Below, in pieces: positions 9,109 through 17,267 of a DNA stretch of 42,093 bases; the first letter of the stretch is position 1; every line of letters starts with the position of its first letter. Source of the DNA: DATCLA01 sp036564195 (lineage in GTDB: Bacteria > Bacillota > UBA4882 > UBA8346); NCBI GenBank assembly GCA_036564195.1, contig DATCLA010000190.1, forward strand, positions 1 through 42,093, given 5' to 3'. Made by a program: the position numbers and the translations under genes. The notes below the pieces were generated by a model. It saw only the letters and a program-made list of their open reading frames with translations. It ran no database searches and was not told the DNA's origin.

Positions 9109-10608
9109 ATGAAAAAGGGGAATAGGAAGAAGCTGTTTGTGAATTCTATTTTTATAGTTTTGGCGCTGCTTACTTTTAGCGGTTTACTTTTGTCAAATCA
9201 ACAAATAATGGCTGCTGACACCTATTCGGTTGATTATTCTCAATATGATTGGGGTTCCGGTGCCACTGTAAATATAACAATCACCAATAATACCGCGGCC
9301 CCGATTGACGGTTGGAGTATCGAATGGGGTTTCAGCGGTAACCAGACGATTACGAATATGTGGAACGCCAGCTTTATTAAAAAGGGAGCTTACATTACGG
9401 CTACCAATTTGCAATATAACTCCATAATACCGGCTCATGGTAAGGTAAGTTTCGGTTTTAACCTAGCATACAGTGGTACTAACGAAAAACCTACCGACTT
9501 TATAGTGAATGGCACGGTTGTCAGTATCACTTCGCTGTCACCAACGGCCACTTCAGTTGTATCACCGACGCCGACTCCGACGGGGACTGCGATTGTCACA
9601 CCGACTCTACCGGCTACTCCGAACTCTAACGCTCTGTTAATCGGCAGGTTTGATACCAGTGATCCGGCCGGACCCAAGTTCGCCTGGAGCGCAACTACAA
9701 TCAAAGCCAAATTTGAAGGGACCGGTATCGGTGTAAATCTCAAGTCCGGCGGTGATAATTGGTTCAATGTGATTATTGATAATGAAGTTAAAGCGCCGGT
9801 CAATATTACCTCCACCACCCAAATGCCGGTAATTTTAGCTACGGGACTTGCTCCCGGCACCCATACTGTGGAATTGGTTAAACGAACCGAAGCCTGGGTT
9901 GGTGAGGTGCAATTTTTAGGTTTTAGTATTGAAAATGGGAAATTACTTACTCCGCCTGCTGCGTCGGCCTGTCGGATCGAGTTTATCGGCGACTCCATTA
10001 CCTGCGGCTATGGTAATGAAGGGACCAGTCAATATCAAAACTTTACCACTAAAAATGAAAATGCCTATCTGGCTTACGGCTCAATTGCCGCCCGGGAGTT
10101 AGGCGCCGACCAAATTACCGTCGCCTGGTCGGGCAAAGGGGTAGTCCGCAATTACGGAGGAGACACCAATGAAACGCTGCCGGAGCTTTATTCGCGGATT
10201 CTCCCTTATAACACTTCTTTGACCTGGGATTCCAGCCAATGGATCCCCCAGGTGGTAGTGATCAATTTAGGTACCAACGACTTCAGCAGCGGTGCTCCGG
10301 AGAAGAATCAATTTGTCACCACTTATTCAAACTTTGTGAAAAAGATCAGGAGCCAATACAGCCAGGCCCACATTTATTGCGCTGTTGGACCGATGTTGGG
10401 GGGCGATAATCTAATCAGTGCCCGGGATTACATTAATACGGTGGTAAATACTCTACGGTCTGCCGGTGATGCCAAAATCCACTTTATTGAATTTCCGATG
10501 CAGGATGGCTCACTGGGTTATGGAGAAGACTGGCATCCTTCAGTGTCCACTCACACTCAAATGGCCCAACAGCTTGTCAAACAGATCAAAGCAGACTTGG
10601 GTTGGTAA
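9109..10608 (+). CDS. secreted carbohydrate esterase family 2 (acetyl-xylan esterase type) with CBM2-like domain
   Basis: An exported polysaccharide deacetylase of 499 residues. Order: signal peptide (about 1-35), CBM2-like cellulose-binding domain (about 37-140, with DGWSIEWGF and ITNMWNA), a Pro/Thr-rich linker (about 145-178), a CE2 jelly-roll (about 180-285) and an SGNH hydrolase domain. Catalytic features are GDSIT with S296, GTND at 388-391 and DWHPS with H476. CE2 enzymes remove acetyl groups from xylan, glucomannan or cello-oligosaccharides with a Ser-His dyad. A family 2 module on the same chain would hold the enzyme on cellulose or xylan. It is monocistronic, with terminators on both sides. 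There is no S-layer or dockerin module, so it is probably released or loosely bound. Confidence 0.9.
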   Translation: MKKGNRKKLFVNSIFIVLALLTFSGLLLSNQQIMAADTYSVDYSQYDWGSGATVNITITNNTAAPIDGWSIEWGFSGNQTITNMWNASFIKKGAYITATNLQYNSIIPAHGKVSFGFNLAYSGTNEKPTDFIVNGTVVSITSLSPTATSVVSPTPTPTGTAIVTPTLPATPNSNALLIGRFDTSDPAGPKFAWSATTIKAKFEGTGIGVNLKSGGDNWFNVIIDNEVKAPVNITSTTQMPVILATGLAPGTHTVELVKRTEAWVGEVQFLGFSIENGKLLTPPAASACRIEFIGDSITCGYGNEGTSQYQNFTTKNENAYLAYGSIAARELGADQITVAWSGKGVVRNYGGDTNETLPELYSRILPYNTSLTWDSSQWIPQVVVINLGTNDFSSGAPEKNQFVTTYSNFVKKIRSQYSQAHIYCAVGPMLGGDNLISARDYINTVVNTLRSAGDAKIHFIEFPMQDGSLGYGEDWHPSVSTHTQMAQQLVKQIKADLGW

Positions 10609-10706
10609 ATCAGGAGTGTTTCATATGGTATAAGGCCTTCTTAATCATGGTACCCCATACTCGGATCGAAAACTGATATTACAACAATAGTATTAAATGT
10701 TTTAAT

Positions 10707-10745
10707 GGAACTGTCTAAGATAAATTTATTAACAGTTCCTTTTTT
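10707..10745 (+). terminator. rho-independent terminator after the esterase
   Basis: GGAACTGT at 10707-10714 pairs with ACAGTTCC at 10732-10739, followed by six T. It ends the monocistronic esterase transcript. Confidence 0.8.
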
Positions 10746-10759
10746 GAATAAATCTAAAG

Positions 10760-10790
10760 AAGGTTCTCGCTAAAATAAAGAGAATCTTTT
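10760..10790 (+). terminator. second terminator-like hairpin before murD
   Basis: AAGGTTCTC pairs with GAGAATCTT (one G-U pair) around an 11-nt loop, and TT ACTTTACTTT follows. It may be a back-up terminator for the esterase gene. Confidence 0.45.
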
Positions 10791-10792
10791 AC

Positions 10793-10820
10793 TTTACTTT
10801 ACTTAGAAACTGCCGATAAT
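10793..10820 (+). promoter_or_regulatory. possible murD promoter
   Basis: TTTACT at 10793-10798 and GATAAT at 10815-10820 are separated by 16 nt and sit about 48 nt before the start codon, just after two terminators. The match to consensus is moderate. Confidence 0.4.
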
Positions 10821-10867
10821 ATTCTATTTGACGCGATGACTTTCGGAAAAATAAAGGAGCTATAGCA

Positions 10868-12280
10868 ATGAATTCACGTGCTGTACTGGGATTGGGAATT
10901 GAGAATCTGGCTTTGGTAAAATACCTGTTAACTCAAGGGGAACAGGTAACGGTTTGCGACAGCCGCGATGAAGCGGCTTTGGGGGAGCGTTATCATGAAC
11001 TGAAGAACTGTGGCGCAAACTTCCGGCTTGGCCCCAGTTACCTTGAGAATTTAACCGACTTCACAGAGGTCTTCCGTTCCCCGGGGTTGCCGCTTTTCAA
11101 CCCCCATATCGAACGGGCCAAGGCTGCCGGGGTCCGCATCACCAGTGCGATGCGCTTGTTCTTGGAAATGTGTCCTTGTACTACCATCGGCGTCACCGGG
11201 ACCAAAGGCAAAGGAACCACTTCTTCTTTAATTTACCGAATTCTTAATTTAAGCCAGTCAAAAAAGGGGCGTCGGGCATTTTTAGGAGGAAACATCGGGA
11301 TTGCGCCGTTTGAGTTCTTCACCGAACTGGACCGCGATGACGTGGTCGTCCTGGAGTTATCCAGTTTTCAACTGGAGGATTTTGACCAAAGTGTCGATAT
11401 TGCGGTGATTACCAATATCACCGAGGATCATCTGGCTCCGGCCGATCCGTTAAACCCCAACTATCATAAGTCCCGGGCCGAATATATCACTGCCAAAACC
11501 AATCTCTTCCGGCATCAGGGTCCAAGGGGAATAACGATTTTAAATCTGGCCGACGCTACCAGCCGGGAATTACAAAGCCTAGTCCCAGGTAAGTTGTTGA
11601 CTTACGGCGACCGGCCGCAACCGCTAGGTGCCTGGTATGTTAAGGAAAGTGGTATATATAAGATCCACTGGAATATCTCAGGTACCCAAGAAGAGCTGAT
11701 TACCAGCGAATCGATTCAGGTGCGGGGCGAGCATAATCTGTTGAATATTACCGCCGCCGCGTTGGCAAGTCAGGCCGCCGGTGCCGACCTGGAAGCGATT
11801 CGGGAAGGGATTGCCGGCTATCAAGGTCTGGAACATCGTCTTGAATATGTGGGAACGGTTAATCAGATTCAGTTTTTCGACGATTCTTTTGCTACCGCTC
11901 CCGACCCAACTATTGTCGCCCTGAAAGCCTTCACCGAACCGATTGTTTTGATTGCCGGGGGCGCCGACAAAGGCTCCGATTTCTCCAAATTAGCCCAGGA
12001 GATTTTGAGTAGCAGCGTCACTGCAGTAATCTTAATTGGGGTGACCGGTCCCAAGATAGGCAGGTTGATTCAGGAGATTGCCGCCGCTTCCGGGCATCCG
12101 GCCCCGGAATTGGTTTACGGCTGTCAAAACATGGCGGAAATCGTTGCTGCTGCTGTGGAGAAAGTACGACCGGGCGGGATTGTGCTGCTTTCGACTGCTT
12201 GTGCCAGTTTCGGAATGTTTAAAAATTATAAAGAACGGGGCGACTTGTTTAAAAATGAAGTCCGCAAGTTAATGGGTTAA
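10868..12280 (+). CDS. murD: UDP-N-acetylmuramoyl-L-alanine--D-glutamate ligase (MurD)
   Basis: A cytoplasmic Mur ligase that adds D-Glu to UDP-MurNAc-L-Ala in peptidoglycan synthesis. The N-terminal Rossmann domain opens with AVLGLGIENLALVKYLL. The ATP loop is GVTGTKGKGTTSS (K115 region, residues 108-120), the central domain has ELSSFQLEDF and NITEDHL, and EHRLEYVG then FFDDSFATAPDPT mark the C-terminal domain. The P-loop reads GTKGKGTT where most Mur ligases have GTNGKTT, with one extra residue. At 470 residues the length is normal. AAAGGAG precedes the ATG. The gene is alone between terminators, not in a division/cell-wall cluster, so whether a second murD exists elsewhere is worth knowing. 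Confidence 0.9.
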   Translation: MNSRAVLGLGIENLALVKYLLTQGEQVTVCDSRDEAALGERYHELKNCGANFRLGPSYLENLTDFTEVFRSPGLPLFNPHIERAKAAGVRITSAMRLFLEMCPCTTIGVTGTKGKGTTSSLIYRILNLSQSKKGRRAFLGGNIGIAPFEFFTELDRDDVVVLELSSFQLEDFDQSVDIAVITNITEDHLAPADPLNPNYHKSRAEYITAKTNLFRHQGPRGITILNLADATSRELQSLVPGKLLTYGDRPQPLGAWYVKESGIYKIHWNISGTQEELITSESIQVRGEHNLLNITAAALASQAAGADLEAIREGIAGYQGLEHRLEYVGTVNQIQFFDDSFATAPDPTIVALKAFTEPIVLIAGGADKGSDFSKLAQEILSSSVTAVILIGVTGPKIGRLIQEIAAASGHPAPELVYGCQNMAEIVAAAVEKVRPGGIVLLSTACASFGMFKNYKERGDLFKNEVRKLMG

Positions 12281-12295
12281 TTCCGGTACTTATGC

Positions 12296-12364
12296 AACAA
12301 AACCCTTGATTTTGGGGAGACCGCTTTTCCCGCGCCGGTCTCAGGGAATCAAGGGTTTTTTGTT
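12296..12364 (+). terminator. two-tier terminator after murD
   Basis: An outer stem AACAAAACCCTTGATT pairs with AATCAAGGGTTTTTTGTT, with an inner perfect stem GAGACCG/CGGTCTC at 12317-12323 and 12336-12342. The right outer arm itself supplies the T run. It is nearly symmetric and could act on both strands. Confidence 0.8.
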
Positions 12365-12678
12365 ACAGCAGTGGAGATATGATGTAATAAAGGTTGAGAT
12401 ATGTGTTTTTCGAGGTTACGTGGATTAATTATTTGTTGTCAGAAAATATATCAAGGGAGAAATTTTAAATAGTTTGGTGAATGAAAAATCAATCGTAAAA
12501 TAAGCCTAAATTAGGTCAAAATGTTAAATTAGGGCGTAGCCTCGTTAGCAAGACTACGTTTTTTCGTTCTTACCTCTATATTTCCGACTAAAGATTAAAT
12601 AGTAGAACGATGCAATTCCTTAAAGTAAACGAAAGCCCAAAAAGCAACCTACCGCAAGTTAAAATTTAAAAGAAGTAA
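12365..12678 (+). other. AT-rich intergenic region with one terminator-like hairpin
   Basis: No gene could be supported in this stretch. CGTAG at 12535-12539 pairs with CTACG at 12554-12558 ahead of six T (12559-12564), which is a good small terminator with no gene in front of it. This hints at a short untranslated transcript or a lost gene. AGGGAGA near 12455 is followed only by very short frames. Confidence 0.4.
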
Positions 12679-12707
12679 TTGACATAAAGTAACAATATAG
12701 GTAAAAT
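12679..12707 (+). promoter_or_regulatory. strong sigma-A promoter of the nucleotide cassette
   Basis: TTGACA at 12679-12684 and TAAAAT at 12702-12707 have the ideal 17-nt spacer. It leaves a leader of about 90 nt before the first start codon. No other promoter of this quality was seen before the following four genes, which lie 26, 26 and 5 nt apart. Confidence 0.75.
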
Positions 12708-12804
12708 ATGTTATGTAAATTATATCAGAAAAAATGCGGCTAAGCAACGAATGGAGTTGCCTTTATAAAGATCTAACAATACAGGAACAGAGGAGTTTTA
12801 GCTG

Positions 12805-13368
12805 TTGAAACAGAGCATTGGGATTGATTTGGATTCCACCCTGAATTGTCTGGTTGACTATTGGCTGGAAGTCTATAATCAAGATTATGGTGATTGTCTT
12901 ACCTATAGTGATATCACCAATTGGGACATTCAGCAATTTGTAAAGAAAGAATGCGGTCCTAAAATACACGATTACACCTTCAGACCCGGTTTTTTTCGGC
13001 ATCTTAAAGTTAAGCCATATGCGGTGGAAATTACAAAATTTCTTGCCCAATATTTTGATCTTTATATCATCACCGCCTACCACTGGGAAGCATGCCGGGA
13101 TAAAGCCCAATGGATTATTGAGCATTTTCCCCATATTAATAGTAAAAACATTATTTTTTGTAACAACAAGGCCTTGATTGGGACTTCCTTCTTAATTGAT
13201 GACGGCCCCCATAATTTGGAATCATTTAAGGGTGAGGCAATACTGTTTGATGCACCATGGAACCGGTTTCTGGGTGACCGTTATTTTCGGGCTAAAGATT
13301 GGCGGGAAGTTGGTAAATTTTTTGAAAAAAAATTATTCTTACAAAAGAACAAGGAGTGGGATGAGTAA
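12805..13368 (+). CDS. 5'-nucleotidase, NT5C-type HAD phosphatase (PF06941-like)
   Basis: A small HAD phosphatase of 187 residues resembling the 5'(3')-deoxyribonucleotidase family, which removes phosphate from (deoxy)nucleoside monophosphates. Motif I is IGIDLDSTLN (D8, D10), motif II lies in LYIITAYHW, and motif IV is LIDDGPHN (D132, D133). The start is TTG with AGAGGAG 9 nt before it. As first gene of a cassette with a transporter, a thymidylate-synthase homologue and a nucleotide-cleaning enzyme, it probably acts on a (deoxy)nucleotide substrate or product of that pathway (inference). Bacterial members are often annotated only by family, and phage homologues exist. Confidence 0.8.
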   Translation: MKQSIGIDLDSTLNCLVDYWLEVYNQDYGDCLTYSDITNWDIQQFVKKECGPKIHDYTFRPGFFRHLKVKPYAVEITKFLAQYFDLYIITAYHWEACRDKAQWIIEHFPHINSKNIIFCNNKALIGTSFLIDDGPHNLESFKGEAILFDAPWNRFLGDRYFRAKDWREVGKFFEKKLFLQKNKEWDE

Positions 13369-13394
13369 GTGACCGGCAATATAGGGAGAAACCA

Positions 13395-13991
13395 ATGCAA
13401 ATCCTAGGTGCTTCAATTTATGACCTTAGCGGTAGTCTACTGGCAATTATCTCAATAGTCTTTATTATGCGTAAGAGTACTTGGTATTGGTATTTAAGCA
13501 TTTTGTGCAATGCATTATGGTTCCTGCTTTTTATGAACGAAGCAGCGTATATTGCGGGAGGCTTACAAATTTCCTACATCTTGTTTTCAATTTATGCGGT
13601 TATCAGGTGGCAATTAGCCAAAAAGCAGCGGCTGATTCCTGGTTCTTTGGAGTATGTAGGGGGATTTTTGTCGCTTCTTGCTATCTGCATCGCGATTTTA
13701 AACACTGAGTTTATTGACATTACTAACTATCTTGAGCTCGTTGGTGTAATCTTGTTAATCATTGCTAATTGGTTAACAGCCAGACAGGCGGTGAGTTGTT
13801 GGTACTTTTGGATGATGGGCGATTTAATCTTTGCCTCCTTCCTTTGGAACAAGCAAATCTATGCAACCTTTACAGCGCAAGTAGTGTTATTTATCTTTTC
13901 GTTCCGGGGTTTACTGGAGTGGAAAAAAAGTACAGTCCGAAGTGCCGGTAGTGATGCGAAGAAATCTAAAGTAGCAGGAGATTTGAGTTAA
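13395..13991 (+). CDS. PnuC-like nucleoside/vitamin transporter
   Basis: A very hydrophobic protein of 198 residues with about seven membrane segments, resembling PnuC (nicotinamide riboside) transporters. The C-terminal part has the family pattern of aromatic residues around the substrate channel: WYFWMMGDLIFASFLWN, then a Thr-containing helix and FRGLLEW. Pnu proteins are facilitators that work by trapping, because a cytoplasmic kinase phosphorylates the cargo; known cargoes are nicotinamide riboside, thiamine, riboflavin and deoxynucleosides. With nucleotide enzymes on both sides, a deoxynucleoside or modified nucleoside is the likeliest cargo here (inference). GGGAG precedes the ATG. No kinase is encoded next to it. 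Confidence 0.78.
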   Translation: MQILGASIYDLSGSLLAIISIVFIMRKSTWYWYLSILCNALWFLLFMNEAAYIAGGLQISYILFSIYAVIRWQLAKKQRLIPGSLEYVGGFLSLLAICIAILNTEFIDITNYLELVGVILLIIANWLTARQAVSCWYFWMMGDLIFASFLWNKQIYATFTAQVVLFIFSFRGLLEWKKSTVRSAGSDAKKSKVAGDLS

Positions 13992-14017
13992 GCGGGACTA
14001 GAATTTGCAGGGGGGAA

Positions 14018-14971
14018 ATGATGAAAAAAATCTCTAGAGAAGAACATTTGAATTATTCGGTTTCCGAGGAACTGATTGTAAACGGTAATTGCGGTGTTAA
14101 AACAGCTTTTCCCAGTACCAATAGTATCGATATAATTGAAGAATCAGTAGACAATCTGGTTTATCAGGGAATATTAAATGTTCTTCAAAACGGGGTGCGG
14201 ATTCAGGCCAGAGCCGGAACCGCCCTGCAGGCATATCACACCAATTATACTCTGCTAAGTTCCCGCCGGCGGCTTCATACTTTGCGGGCGCGGGCTGTAA
14301 CCTATCTTTGCCGGGAACTTTTAGCCTATTTCCGGGGCAGTTTAGTTGCAGCGGATGGTTTGGTACAAGCCTCATCCTTTTGGAAGAAATTAACGGACGA
14401 AAACGGCCAAATTAATTCCAATTATGGATATTATGTCTTTTATCAGCCGATCAGCGCTCAACGGTGTCGCAACCAATTGGAATGGGTAATTGATGTACTC
14501 TTACAAAATAAAGACAGCCGCCGTGGCATAATCAATATTAATCAAGTCCAGCACAAAAAGGAGACTAAAGATTTTCCCTGTACCATTTCGTTGCTGTTTT
14601 TCATTCGGGACAACTATTTGTGCTGCGAAGTAAATTCCAGGAGTACTGACGTGATCACCGGTTTGCCTTATGACATCGGCTTTTTTTCCTTGTTAACCGA
14701 ATTGATTAGCGCGGAATTAGCTCGGAAGAAATACCCGGAGTTGCAACCGGGTTATACAATGATGAAAACTAATTTTACTCAGATTTACCTCAGTTCGGTT
14801 TCAAAAGTCAATCAAATTTTAGAAGCAGTGCACACAAAGCCTGATTGGCAGCGAGACGATTTGATGCCGGCAATTGATGATTCCGCTGCTTTTCTGGAGG
14901 ATATTTATGAATCTAAGGCAGCAACAGCCATTATGAAATGGATCTACCAAAATGCCGGGTTAGAAGGTTAA
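14018..14971 (+). CDS. divergent thymidylate synthase family protein, predicted dCMP-type (hydroxy)methylase
   Basis: A 317-residue pyrimidine methylase/hydroxymethylase homologue. It has SRRGIININ (phosphate-binding Arg pair), NYGYYVF, the catalytic Cys in DFPCTIS (C188), RSTDVITGLPYDI and QIYLSS near the C-terminus. In thymidylate synthase the last block reads RSxDxxLGxPFNI, where the Asn (N177 in E. coli) recognises uracil. Here it is Asp (D219), as in T4 dCMP hydroxymethylase and in the engineered N229D L. casei enzyme that methylates dCMP. The substrate is therefore predicted to be a cytosine nucleotide (inference). Other changes: the Gln before the RS pair is Ser, and the usual His two residues before the conserved Tyr is Gln. 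It may use methylene-tetrahydrofolate; methylation or hydroxymethylation cannot be told apart. Confidence 0.8.
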   Translation: MMKKISREEHLNYSVSEELIVNGNCGVKTAFPSTNSIDIIEESVDNLVYQGILNVLQNGVRIQARAGTALQAYHTNYTLLSSRRRLHTLRARAVTYLCRELLAYFRGSLVAADGLVQASSFWKKLTDENGQINSNYGYYVFYQPISAQRCRNQLEWVIDVLLQNKDSRRGIININQVQHKKETKDFPCTISLLFFIRDNYLCCEVNSRSTDVITGLPYDIGFFSLLTELISAELARKKYPELQPGYTMMKTNFTQIYLSSVSKVNQILEAVHTKPDWQRDDLMPAIDDSAAFLEDIYESKAATAIMKWIYQNAGLEG

Positions 14972-14976
14972 TAGCC

Positions 14977-15510
14977 ATGAAAATAGTGATAACCTCGTTA
15001 AACAGTGCCAAAGTAAATGCGGTGAAGCAGGTTTTTGGCAAAATGTTTACTGATGCAGAATATATTCCCTTAAAAGTCGATTCAGAGGTCTCCCCGACAC
15101 CGACTAGCGATGATGAAGCGATTGCAGGCTGCATCAACCGGATCCGGGAAGCCAAGCGGCAGGTGGGAGAGTATGATGCGATCGTTTCGATGGAAGGTTT
15201 AGTCGCGAAAAACTCATTCGGTGTTTTTGTATACGGCTGGTGCGTGGTTGAATTTTTTGAAAACTCCAGTTTAGCACTGGGATGCAGCGCCCGGGTGAAG
15301 TTACCGGATCTGATCGCCCAGGAATTACGTTCGGATCGGGAACTCAGTGCGATCGTGCAAAGTTTATATCCGGATCTCCCCCCCGAACAGTTAGAAAATT
15401 GGGGGACCAACGGGGTGCTTACCAACGGTTGGTATACCAGGGTGGACGAATTTGAAGATGCCTTAATCTGTGCCATTGCTCCGTTAAGCAAGCGCAGGAG
15501 GTTCGTCTGA
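14977..15510 (+). CDS. DUF84 family inosine/xanthosine triphosphatase (YjjX-like)
   Basis: A 177-residue house-cleaning nucleotide phosphatase. It begins MKIVITSLNSAKVNAVKQVF, has SDDEAIAGCINRIREAK and YDAIVSMEGLV, then FVYGWCVVE and LENWGTNGVLTNG, which follow the DUF84/YjjX pattern. Family members hydrolyse non-canonical purine triphosphates. The ATG 5 nt after the previous stop is preferred to an in-frame upstream start inside that gene. Linked to the predicted cytosine-nucleotide enzyme, it might instead remove a modified triphosphate made by the cassette (inference). The large open frame on the opposite strand is a shadow. Confidence 0.8.
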   Translation: MKIVITSLNSAKVNAVKQVFGKMFTDAEYIPLKVDSEVSPTPTSDDEAIAGCINRIREAKRQVGEYDAIVSMEGLVAKNSFGVFVYGWCVVEFFENSSLALGCSARVKLPDLIAQELRSDRELSAIVQSLYPDLPPEQLENWGTNGVLTNGWYTRVDEFEDALICAIAPLSKRRRFV

Positions 15511-15649
15511 TTTTAATTACTGCCCAACACGGTGATGGCAAACGGGTAAGAGTTTAATAAGCAATCCGATTGCTCCGCTTATTTCGGTAATTTTAAAGTC
15601 CGGACTGGAAATAATAGAAGTAGAATTGCTTGTTACGTGGAGGTCCGGG

Positions 15650-17104
15650 ATGCAGTTTGCGTCGGAGTTTCTGCTCGTGTTGGGGATTAGTTTTGTGGCT
15701 GCTGCCATCATCACTTTGATTACTTGGCGGCCGTTGGTCAATATTATGGTGGACTCTTTCACCAAACGTCTCCTTAAAGACCCTTATCCGGAAAATATCG
15801 GTGAAATGTACAATGTTTTTAAAAAGGTCGGTCTACAAAATGTATTGGAAGCGGATTTGCGGGCTAACAACGGTCAAGCCCTGGAAAGGCCCTTCGGTAG
15901 CCCTCTGACCTTTTCACCCTGGGATCAGTTACTGTTAAATCCGGTTTATCTTACCAGAAAACCAATTGAGGAAGCCTATTCCATTGATTTGAGTGTGCTG
16001 TTAGGACCTCAGGCAAAGCGACCCCTGGAGATCAAAATACCGGTGTTAATCGGCGGAATGGGTTATGGCTTCGGTCCGTCGTTCCAGACGAAAGTGGCCT
16101 TAGCCAAGGCGGCTACTCTGGCCGGGACTGCCACAAATACCGGAGTGGGCCCTTTTTTAGTAGCGGAACGGCAAAACGCCCAAAAATTAATCATCCAATA
16201 TCATCGTGGTGCCTGGGGCAATGATGAAAAGGTCCTGCGTCAGGCGGATATGGTGGAAATCCAACTGGGTTACGGCGCTTTGGGTTCGGCGCCGGTGGTT
16301 TTATTTCCGGAGAATATCAGCGCGGAGTTACGTGACTATATGCAACTGGGCCCGGACGAGAAACTCTATTCGAACGCGGTATTGCCTGATATCACCAACT
16401 CCAAAGCCTTGGCTAAGTTGGTTAAATACTTGCGGGAAGTGACTAACGGGGTGCCGGTTGGGGTTAAAATCGGTGCCACTCAATACCTGGAAAAGGAGTT
16501 GGCACTGTTGACTGCCGCCGGGATTGATTTTATCAGTATTGACGGCGCTGAAGCCGGGGTTAATTTCGGGCCGACACTGTTAGCCGACAGTACCGGACTG
16601 CCGACTCTGCCCGCCTTATGCCGTGCGAAACTTTACTTAAAAGAACAGCGGCTTGATAAGAAAATCTCTTTGATCATCTCCGGGGGGCTTTATACTCCCG
16701 GTCATTTTTTGAAAGCTATAGCGTTAGGTGCAGATGCAGTGGCAGTCGGAACCATTACCATGCTTTTAATCGCTCATTCACAATTATCTAAAGTTTTGCC
16801 ATGGGAGCCACCTACCGAGTTAGTCTTTGAGCGGGGAAAAGCCAAAGATCAATTGCGTATTGATGAAGCAGCCCGGAATTTAGCTAATTATTTTAAAAGT
16901 TGCCGGGAGGAGATGATTCTCGGTATGCGTACTTTGGGGCATACTTCCCTTAAAGAACTCTCAGCGAAAGATCTCTGTGCGCTTACGCCGGAGGTGGCGC
17001 GGATTACCGGTGTGGAATTGGGCTTGTTCCCTCCGGGGCGCAAAGGAACAAATAGCCGAACTATCAATGGAACAAAAGACTTTATGCCGTCGTCGGAATA
17101 TTAA
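15650..17104 (+). CDS. FMN-binding glutamate synthase-domain protein, membrane anchored
   Basis: A 484-residue protein with one N-terminal membrane segment (about 5-27) followed by the FMN-binding (beta/alpha)8 domain of glutamate synthase. Recognisable parts are IPVLIGGMGYGFGPSFQTKVALAKAA, VEIQLGYGA, GVPVGVKIGA, FISIDGAEAG, IISGGLYTPGHFLKAIALGADAVAVGT and CREEMILGMRTLG. It lacks the N-terminal amidotransferase domain and a clear iron-sulphur cysteine cluster, so it is not a complete GltB. The function of such stand-alone anchored forms is not settled. An in-frame TTG lies eight codons earlier, but GTGGAGG 6 nt before the ATG decides the start. Confidence 0.82.
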   Translation: MQFASEFLLVLGISFVAAAIITLITWRPLVNIMVDSFTKRLLKDPYPENIGEMYNVFKKVGLQNVLEADLRANNGQALERPFGSPLTFSPWDQLLLNPVYLTRKPIEEAYSIDLSVLLGPQAKRPLEIKIPVLIGGMGYGFGPSFQTKVALAKAATLAGTATNTGVGPFLVAERQNAQKLIIQYHRGAWGNDEKVLRQADMVEIQLGYGALGSAPVVLFPENISAELRDYMQLGPDEKLYSNAVLPDITNSKALAKLVKYLREVTNGVPVGVKIGATQYLEKELALLTAAGIDFISIDGAEAGVNFGPTLLADSTGLPTLPALCRAKLYLKEQRLDKKISLIISGGLYTPGHFLKAIALGADAVAVGTITMLLIAHSQLSKVLPWEPPTELVFERGKAKDQLRIDEAARNLANYFKSCREEMILGMRTLGHTSLKELSAKDLCALTPEVARITGVELGLFPPGRKGTNSRTINGTKDFMPSSEY

Positions 17105-17267
17105 ATTAAGAATTGTCCAGATTAATTAATATTTTCCACCCTATATTGATAGCCCTAAGATAAGTTAAACACTATATATTGTGTTTAAATTAAGATTTCG
17201 GTAGTTAGGCAATTTCCTCAAATGCAAGATCTTTACAAGCGGGACTTTAAAAAGGAGAGGTGTGGCG

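Noticed and set aside
9435..9998. 187-codon open frame on the minus strand inside the esterase gene
   Set aside because: It is antisense to the CBM2 linker and CE2 domain, which match known families over their full length; it has no ribosome binding site and a low-complexity product.
14931..15491. 186-codon minus-strand frame opposite the DUF84 gene
   Set aside because: The plus frame shows DUF84 motifs and is spaced as part of an operon; the antisense frame has neither motifs nor a start signal.
12805..15510. Prophage or integrated phage fragment
   Set aside because: 5'-nucleotidase and thymidylate synthase homologues occur in phages, but there are no integrase, structural or lysis genes and no attachment repeats, and a chromosomal-style promoter drives the set.
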